The position numbers and the translations under genes are program-made. Below, one piece after another: positions 15,275 to 19,424 of a DNA stretch of 19,424 nucleotides; positions within the stretch are counted from its first letter, which is position 1, and each line of letters starts with the position of its first letter. The DNA comes from JAVZLH01 sp049700435 (lineage in GTDB: Archaea; Thermoproteota; Bathyarchaeia; Bathyarchaeales; Bathycorpusculaceae). Below the pieces are notes generated by a model. That model saw only the letters and a program-made list of their open reading frames with translations, searched no databases and had not been told where the DNA came from. Where the stretch lies: assembly GCA_049700435.1 (NCBI GenBank), contig JBNAVK010000030.1:1-19424 (forward strand). The letters run 5' to 3'.

Positions 15275-16112
15275 AGAGCAAGGTGTAAATTACTGGGACG
15301 CTGTAGCGCTTGAGGCTGAGAAAGAACATTTGCCAGTTATTAAGTGGCGGGTTGTTGCAAGGAATTGGCTTGCTCATTATGTTGAAAACAAAGCGTGCGA
15401 TTTCATTCTAGGCACTGTGGAGAGTCATGTAAAACTCGGAAAGGATGCTCAAATCCTAGATGTGGGATGCGGAATTGGAAAATGGGTGAAACTTTTCGCT
15501 GAAAGAGGTTTTAATGTCACTGGAATTGATGCAAGTCCATGGATGATTAGAGTAGCAAAAAACAGAATTGGAAAAAGTTTCGGAGACAAAGTTAGGCTTA
15601 TGGCTATGGATGCGTCAAAACTTGATTTGCCGAACAATTTTTACGATCTAGTTAACTGCGTCACAGTTCTCCAACATGTTTTTGATGATGCAAAATGGAA
15701 GAAAGCCATAAGCGAAATGGTTAGAGTTGCGAAACCTTCAGGCTTTATCCTCATTTATGAGGCTGCGCCAGTGTTCATATTAAAAAAGTGCACGGCGCAT
15801 GTGTGTTTTAGGTCTATGAAGGAGTATGTGCGGGAATTTGAAAAATTTGGCGCTCGCCTCGCTTATTGGAGGGCAACAGACCTTTCCTTTCCAGTAACCT
15901 TCATAGGTTTAAGAACATACGCGTCATCCTTCAGCAAAAAAGTTTACTATTATCTTTCCGACAAACCCTTTTCCGTGTCGCCGCATCTTCTTTCTTTATT
16001 TTCCAGAGTTGCTGCAACATTTGCAAAGCCAGTTGATTATAGATTCTCTGAGACGCCTTTAGGGCTTCTTTCCACAGGTAAAATTTTGTTGTTTAAAAAA
16101 TGTAAGCAGTAA
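15264..16112 (+). CDS. Class I SAM-dependent methyltransferase
   Basis: Rossmann-fold methyltransferase of 282 residues. SAM-binding motif I ILDVGCGIGKW is at 64-74, the acidic residue that binds the ribose is in GIDAS (87-91), and the motif II/III region reads YDLVNCVTVLQHV before a Methyltransf_11-like core. The C-terminal about 100 residues are outside the core fold and may bind the acceptor. It overlaps the end of the large membrane glycan gene by 11 bp and starts at TTG behind a very strong GGAGGAGGA, so translation is coupled. Operon position with glycosyltransferases suggests methylation of a sugar or of a lipid-linked glycan, as known for archaeal N-glycans and glycolipids; small-molecule or quinone substrates cannot be excluded from sequence alone. 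Confidence 0.88.
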   Translation: MASKEQGVNYWDAVALEAEKEHLPVIKWRVVARNWLAHYVENKACDFILGTVESHVKLGKDAQILDVGCGIGKWVKLFAERGFNVTGIDASPWMIRVAKNRIGKSFGDKVRLMAMDASKLDLPNNFYDLVNCVTVLQHVFDDAKWKKAISEMVRVAKPSGFILIYEAAPVFILKKCTAHVCFRSMKEYVREFEKFGARLAYWRATDLSFPVTFIGLRTYASSFSKKVYYYLSDKPFSVSPHLLSLFSRVAATFAKPVDYRFSETPLGLLSTGKILLFKKCKQ

Positions 16113-16117
16113 GGGTT

Positions 16118-16133
16118 TAGTTCGAAATCAGAA
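16118..16133. promoter_or_regulatory. Dyad motif copy B (putative operator)
   Basis: TAGTTCGAAATCAGAA. Its left half matches copy A (TTCG…AAA) and its right half matches copy C (ATCAGAA), so it looks like a degenerate site. It begins 6 nt after the methyltransferase stop and ends 64 nt before the ATG of the DPM1-like gene. Confidence 0.45.
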
Positions 16134-16197
16134 ACTGAACCTTCCCTAAAGCTCTTTTCTTCGCCGCAAAACTTCGAAAGCAGATAAGTGACACCCT

Positions 16198-16965
16198 ATG
16201 AAATGCTATGTTGTCTTGCCATGCTTTAACGAGGAGAAGAACATTAAACAACTCATCTATGCAATAGACGAAATTCTAAAGCCTCATATCCCCTACGAGA
16301 TAATAGCAGTCAACGATGGAAGCCATGACAGAACAGGCGAGGTTCTCAAAGATCTATCAACAGAATATTCGATAAAGGTTCTTGTGCACAAGGTAAATTT
16401 GGGTTTGGGCGCCGCGTTAAGAACTGGTTTGATTTCAGCTGTCAACATGGCTTCTGATGACGATTTTATTGTTACCATGGATTCTGACAACACTCATAAT
16501 CCTAAGCATATTCTTGACATGGTTGCTTCTTTAAAGGATGCCGACATTGTTGTTGGCTCTCGTTACGTGGATGGCGGAAAACAGTTAAACGTTCCTCTTC
16601 ACAGGGTAATTTTGAGCAAGGGAATTAATTTCTTGGTGAAAAGTTTGTTTCGCCTTCCTGTGAAGGATGCTACAAGTGGTTTTCGGTGCTTTAGGGCTTA
16701 TTTGCTAAAGTTTTTATATAGCACATTTAAGGGTGACCTTATTGAGTCAAGGGGTTTTGTTGCTTCTCTTGAGCTTTTGCTGAAGGCTTCTCGTTTCGGT
16801 GGAGCTGTTAAGGAGGTTCCGATTTTTTTGGATTATGGGAAGAAGGGGGGTGTTAGTAAAATGCGGTTGCTTTCAACAATTTATGGTTATTTGACTCTAA
16901 TTTTCAAGTTCAAGTTTCTGAATAATTTGAAATGTTCTAATCAGTTTAGATTTTTATTTGAGTAG
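16198..16965 (+). CDS. DPM1-like polyprenyl-phosphate glycosyltransferase (GT2)
   Basis: Dolichyl-phosphate mannosyl/glucosyltransferase-type enzyme of 255 residues, without C-terminal membrane helices (the soluble DPM1 type). Motifs in order: VVLPCFNEEKNI (5-16), VNDGSHDRT (38-46), VNLGLGAALRTGL (66-78), the DxD as DSD (95-97), GSRYVDGG (120-127), DATSGFRCFR (157-166) and a late GGVSKMR. Family role: transfer of mannose or glucose from a nucleotide sugar to polyprenyl phosphate on the cytosolic face, giving the donor for GT-C enzymes that act outside. That fits the 1250-residue membrane protein just upstream. The gene is set off from the operon by 85 bp holding dyad copy B and so may have its own promoter. 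The sugar is not predictable. Confidence 0.9.
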   Translation: MKCYVVLPCFNEEKNIKQLIYAIDEILKPHIPYEIIAVNDGSHDRTGEVLKDLSTEYSIKVLVHKVNLGLGAALRTGLISAVNMASDDDFIVTMDSDNTHNPKHILDMVASLKDADIVVGSRYVDGGKQLNVPLHRVILSKGINFLVKSLFRLPVKDATSGFRCFRAYLLKFLYSTFKGDLIESRGFVASLELLLKASRFGGAVKEVPIFLDYGKKGGVSKMRLLSTIYGYLTLIFKFKFLNNLKCSNQFRFLFE

Positions 16966-16966
16966 C

Positions 16967-16978
16967 TTTTTGACTTTT
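16967..16978 (+). terminator. Putative U-rich terminator after the DPM1-like gene
   Basis: T5 and T4 runs separated by GAC begin 2 nt after the stop codon. This is the type of U-rich tract that ends transcription in archaea, and it separates the glycosyltransferase from the following surface-protein gene. The next dyad lies just downstream. Confidence 0.4.
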
Positions 16979-16982
16979 ATTC

Positions 16983-16998
16983 TAATTCTGAATCAGAA
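16983..16998. promoter_or_regulatory. Dyad motif copy C (putative operator of the surface-protein gene)
   Basis: TAATTCTGAATCAGAA contains the 13-bp dyad TTCTGA-A-TCAGAA, perfect apart from the centre base. It ends 64 nt before the ATG at 17063 and sits immediately upstream of the TATA-like box at 17009-17020, a typical position for an archaeal activator or repressor site. Confidence 0.5.
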
Positions 16999-17008
16999 CC
17001 ACTAAAAA

Positions 17009-17020
17009 ATTTTTAATAAA
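17009..17020 (+). promoter_or_regulatory. TATA box of the large surface-protein gene
   Basis: ATTTTTAATAAA lies 42-53 nt upstream of the ATG. A transcription start near 17040 would leave about a 20-nt leader containing GAGGA (17051-17055), 7 nt before the start codon. This is the best-looking promoter in the window, as expected for a highly expressed surface protein. Confidence 0.5.
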
Positions 17021-17062
17021 TGATGCACGCTTTCATACATGACCCAAAAAGAGGAATGAAAA

Positions 17063-19424
17063 ATGGAAAAGAAAAACAAGCTTAAAGCAGCAATTCTATC
17101 AACGATAATCTTCTGTTCAACCTTTGCTGTAATTTACCTGCAATCATTCAATGCAAGTGCTTCTAAAGCCAGTTACGGCTCAGACTACCTAACCGTGTCA
17201 GGAGTTCTAGCCACCGACTACTACGTGCTATTCCCCTTCGAAAAGAAAAACTTGACCATAGGCTTTTCCAAATACGGTGAAATGATCGACTACGAATCCA
17301 AAGTTGGCCTCAACTACGGCGATGAAACTGATCCTTATGCTCCAGGCGAATCAAAAGTCACCGAGGCTCAGTGGGTTGAAGGTTGGATAATAAACATAAC
17401 CTACGTTCAAGGCGGAGAATACCACAATGTTTGGGCAAGAGCCACATACTCAGACTACTATGACGCAAACGGGATTGCTGGAAACTGGAAGGAAAACTGC
17501 ACAGATGGCTCCACGGGGCTCACAAATAGAGGTGGAAGAAAAACCAGCGGCGGAGCAGTAACCGATCCAATAAAAGTCTTGTATAATGGTCCGAGAAGGT
17601 TTGTGGCTTTACTGAACACTGCACTCTATGCTGAATCCACCCATTCAACGCCTTTGGTTAACATAACCTTTACCATAGTCTTCGACAAGGTTCTAAAGTA
17701 TGTTGTAGTCTACAAAGATATAAAGCGAACAGATGTTGGAAAGAACATTGGCGATATGCAAATTGAATTTAGCAACCGCGGCGAATGGGACCTTGGAGAC
17801 GGCACACCACCAAAATCCTACGCCCACTTCTACACAGGACAATCAACGCTTTATGACGGGCATTATCAGGCTTGGTATAATGGTACTGGTGTGCCCTCTG
17901 GCTACAATGGAACATATGACGTGTGCCAAATAATAGATGACGGACTAAACTATGTGGGCTGGGTTGCTTATTGGCCTAGGCCTATCGTCAGCTATGTCGG
18001 AGCCACGCAGGTAGAGGCAAATAGAATCACAATACTTTCGTCAATTTCAACTAAAACTGAAGTCATCAACGGAAGCAGTCTCGGCGCTAATCATGACTAC
18101 ACCCTTACGGAAACGCCAGTTGCCTATCCTCAAAAGAATGGTACAGGAATATTCTGGCTGGAGCAACCGATGGTTTTTGTTAATGATAGGTATAAGGTTG
18201 TAAACTCTTCTACACTTTCAGAATGCGTCTACTACTTCGACGACAACAACACAATAAAGTTTCCAACAGGCTATGTGCCCAGCTCCTCCGACATAATCAA
18301 AATAGTCTACAAATACAATAGCATGGCACGCACAGACATGAGTTCCGAACCCAATTCGCCCTTTGTCATTGGCGAATGGGCCTTCAAAATGAACGAGGCA
18401 AGAGAGATGTTTAGAGGTGTAACAATTTACGGAGTAACTGATCTCCATGACGGAAGCGACGCGAATATTAGTGGAGGAAGCAACACGATTGATTCTGAAG
18501 TGGACTATTATCTGAACCAGGTCTTTAACCCCTACGACCTTTACAGCGCAGTTCACAAAGATACGCGAAGATGGGTGGACTTCCACAATGTAACAAGTGC
18601 AGAGTATACAGCGCAAAGAGTAAGCTTCAACCTAACTCATAAACCAGTGATAAAACCAACCGATTGGACAGACTATTGTGAATTTGCCGAGAAGGTTGAA
18701 TGGGACGGAGCACTAAAAACTCCTTACAGGGCAAACAGCATATTTAACGGATACAACTACACGTTCTATGTGGATGAAACTGACGGAACAGGCAACATAA
18801 CAATAACAGGCGACAATGTTCCAGCAGCAGGAACCATAATTAAAGTGCTCTACTCAACGAATGCAACATGGCAGAAAAACAAAACCGACATTGGAACTTT
18901 CGGAAACATCAGCGAGACTCTGGCAGCAAGTGTAACTTTCATTCCAAACCCTGTAATCAACAGTACAACATGGACAGATCCCTTCGGAACAGCCTACAAT
19001 ATAACAATACTCTACGACGCCATGGCAACCAATTATAGAACTGAAGACGTAACGGCAATCGACGATATCCAATTAACGTTAGACATTAAAATCATGCCAG
19101 AATCAGGAGGATATGTAAAAGTTCACAACTCTACATACTATGGCGTCAACAGCACAAATGCGCTCCACTTCTATGGAAATATGAGTATAATGTTCCAGGT
19201 GACCCCGAGCGACACCGTGCAAACAAGCCGATTCAGATATCCCGAACACCTACACATCACTGGAGACATACTGATACGTGCAAGACACGCTGTTGATTAT
19301 GAGCAAGAAGGCAGTAGTGCTATAGCCAACTATACAGTGATTTATGCTAACTTGACAACAGATATCGGCGGAAGCTACGAATGGATAATTGTAGGCAAGG
19401 ATGCAGCCACAATCGACTCTCTAG
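17063..19424 (+). CDS. Giant secreted, sequon-rich surface protein, S-layer candidate (partial, runs off right edge)
   Basis: The frame is open from an ATG with GAGGA 7 nt upstream to the right edge: 787 codons, no stop, so the gene is longer. Residues 1-35 form a signal peptide (basic head, hydrophobic AAILSTIIFCSTFAVIYL, then Ala/Ser-rich cleavage region). The rest is predicted beta-rich, with many aromatic residues and few cysteines. I count 26 N-x-S/T sequons, among them N63, N111, N145, N200, N273, N282, N336, N359, N381, N395, N468, N509, N523, N565, N578, N600, N606, N615, N633, N646, N689, N696, N706, N756 and N763. A recurring element is seen at 393-418 (…TGYVPSSSDIIKIVYKYN) and 572-599 (…GDNVPAAGTIIKVLYSTN). 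No named domain was recognised. Size, secretion and sequons suggest an S-layer or other major glycoprotein and a possible client of the adjoining glycosylation genes (inference). Confidence 0.85.
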   Translation, partial: MEKKNKLKAAILSTIIFCSTFAVIYLQSFNASASKASYGSDYLTVSGVLATDYYVLFPFEKKNLTIGFSKYGEMIDYESKVGLNYGDETDPYAPGESKVTEAQWVEGWIINITYVQGGEYHNVWARATYSDYYDANGIAGNWKENCTDGSTGLTNRGGRKTSGGAVTDPIKVLYNGPRRFVALLNTALYAESTHSTPLVNITFTIVFDKVLKYVVVYKDIKRTDVGKNIGDMQIEFSNRGEWDLGDGTPPKSYAHFYTGQSTLYDGHYQAWYNGTGVPSGYNGTYDVCQIIDDGLNYVGWVAYWPRPIVSYVGATQVEANRITILSSISTKTEVINGSSLGANHDYTLTETPVAYPQKNGTGIFWLEQPMVFVNDRYKVVNSSTLSECVYYFDDNNTIKFPTGYVPSSSDIIKIVYKYNSMARTDMSSEPNSPFVIGEWAFKMNEAREMFRGVTIYGVTDLHDGSDANISGGSNTIDSEVDYYLNQVFNPYDLYSAVHKDTRRWVDFHNVTSAEYTAQRVSFNLTHKPVIKPTDWTDYCEFAEKVEWDGALKTPYRANSIFNGYNYTFYVDETDGTGNITITGDNVPAAGTIIKVLYSTNATWQKNKTDIGTFGNISETLAASVTFIPNPVINSTTWTDPFGTAYNITILYDAMATNYRTEDVTAIDDIQLTLDIKIMPESGGYVKVHNSTYYGVNSTNALHFYGNMSIMFQVTPSDTVQTSRFRYPEHLHITGDILIRARHAVDYEQEGSSAIANYTVIYANLTTDIGGSYEWIIVGKDAATIDSL

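Noticed and set aside
18218..18616. 132-residue minus-strand open frame
   Set aside because: Antisense to the large surface protein, whose frame is open for 787 codons with a signal peptide and a promoter.
1..19424. tRNA, rRNA, CRISPR array, insertion sequence
   Set aside because: No cloverleaf-like sequence, spaced direct repeats, transposase motifs or terminal inverted repeats were seen in any intergenic space.

Overview
The window looks archaeal and most resembles an uncultivated TACK lineage such as Candidatus Bathyarchaeia. The evidence is a FlaI/FlaJ-type ATPase and membrane-protein pair with archaeal pilin N-termini, a CofE (coenzyme F420) ligase, TATA-like boxes close to start codons, frequent TTG starts preceded by strong Shine-Dalgarno (SD) sequences, and surface proteins rich in N-glycosylation sequons. 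The lineage call is an inference, because there is no rRNA or other marker gene. A run of 100 Ns (7715-7814) shows this is a scaffold, probably from a draft or metagenome-derived genome.

Positions 1-7683, minus strand. This is a surface-appendage locus. In transcription order it holds a large anchored surface protein (beta-helix, PKD, four Ig-like domains), a secretion ATPase, a FlaJ/TadC-like polytopic protein, an archaeal type IV pilin-like protein, a TadE/class III-like pilin, and a further single-TM pseudopilin-like protein that runs off the left edge. The last five are tightly packed or overlapping and must be one operon. No archaellum-specific genes (flaH, flaF/G) or prepilin peptidase are visible, so this is an adhesion or secretion pilus rather than a confirmed archaellum.

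Positions 7684-9722. A housekeeping island follows: cofE (plus), a glyoxalase II-like metallo-beta-lactamase hydrolase (minus, convergent with cofE), and a 74-residue zinc-ribbon protein (plus, divergent from the hydrolase). The assembly gap lies between the surface protein and cofE and is flanked by identical 20-mers, so it is probably not a real gap.

Positions 9723-19424, plus strand. This looks like a cell-surface glycosylation locus. Two tandem paralogous GT2 glycosyltransferases (the second broken by a one-base frameshift in a T8 run), a 1250-residue membrane protein with a GT-C/YfhO-like body and several carbohydrate-binding-type modules, and a SAM methyltransferase form one coupled operon. 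A stand-alone polyprenyl-phosphate glycosyltransferase (DPM1-like) follows. Then comes the first 787 codons of a giant secreted protein carrying 26 N-X-S/T sequons, a good S-layer candidate and a plausible glycan acceptor. The natural reading is that DPM1-like GT makes the lipid-linked sugar donor, the GT2 enzymes build a glycan, the GT-C protein acts on the outer face, and the methyltransferase caps or modifies sugars. No AglB/STT3 oligosaccharyltransferase is present here.

The most notable unexplained signal is a 16-bp dyad-like motif (TARTTCKRAAWCMGAA) that occurs once in each of the three intergenic spaces of this glycan/S-layer region. Each copy ends 63-68 nt (68, 64 and 64) before the next start codon, suggesting a shared operator.
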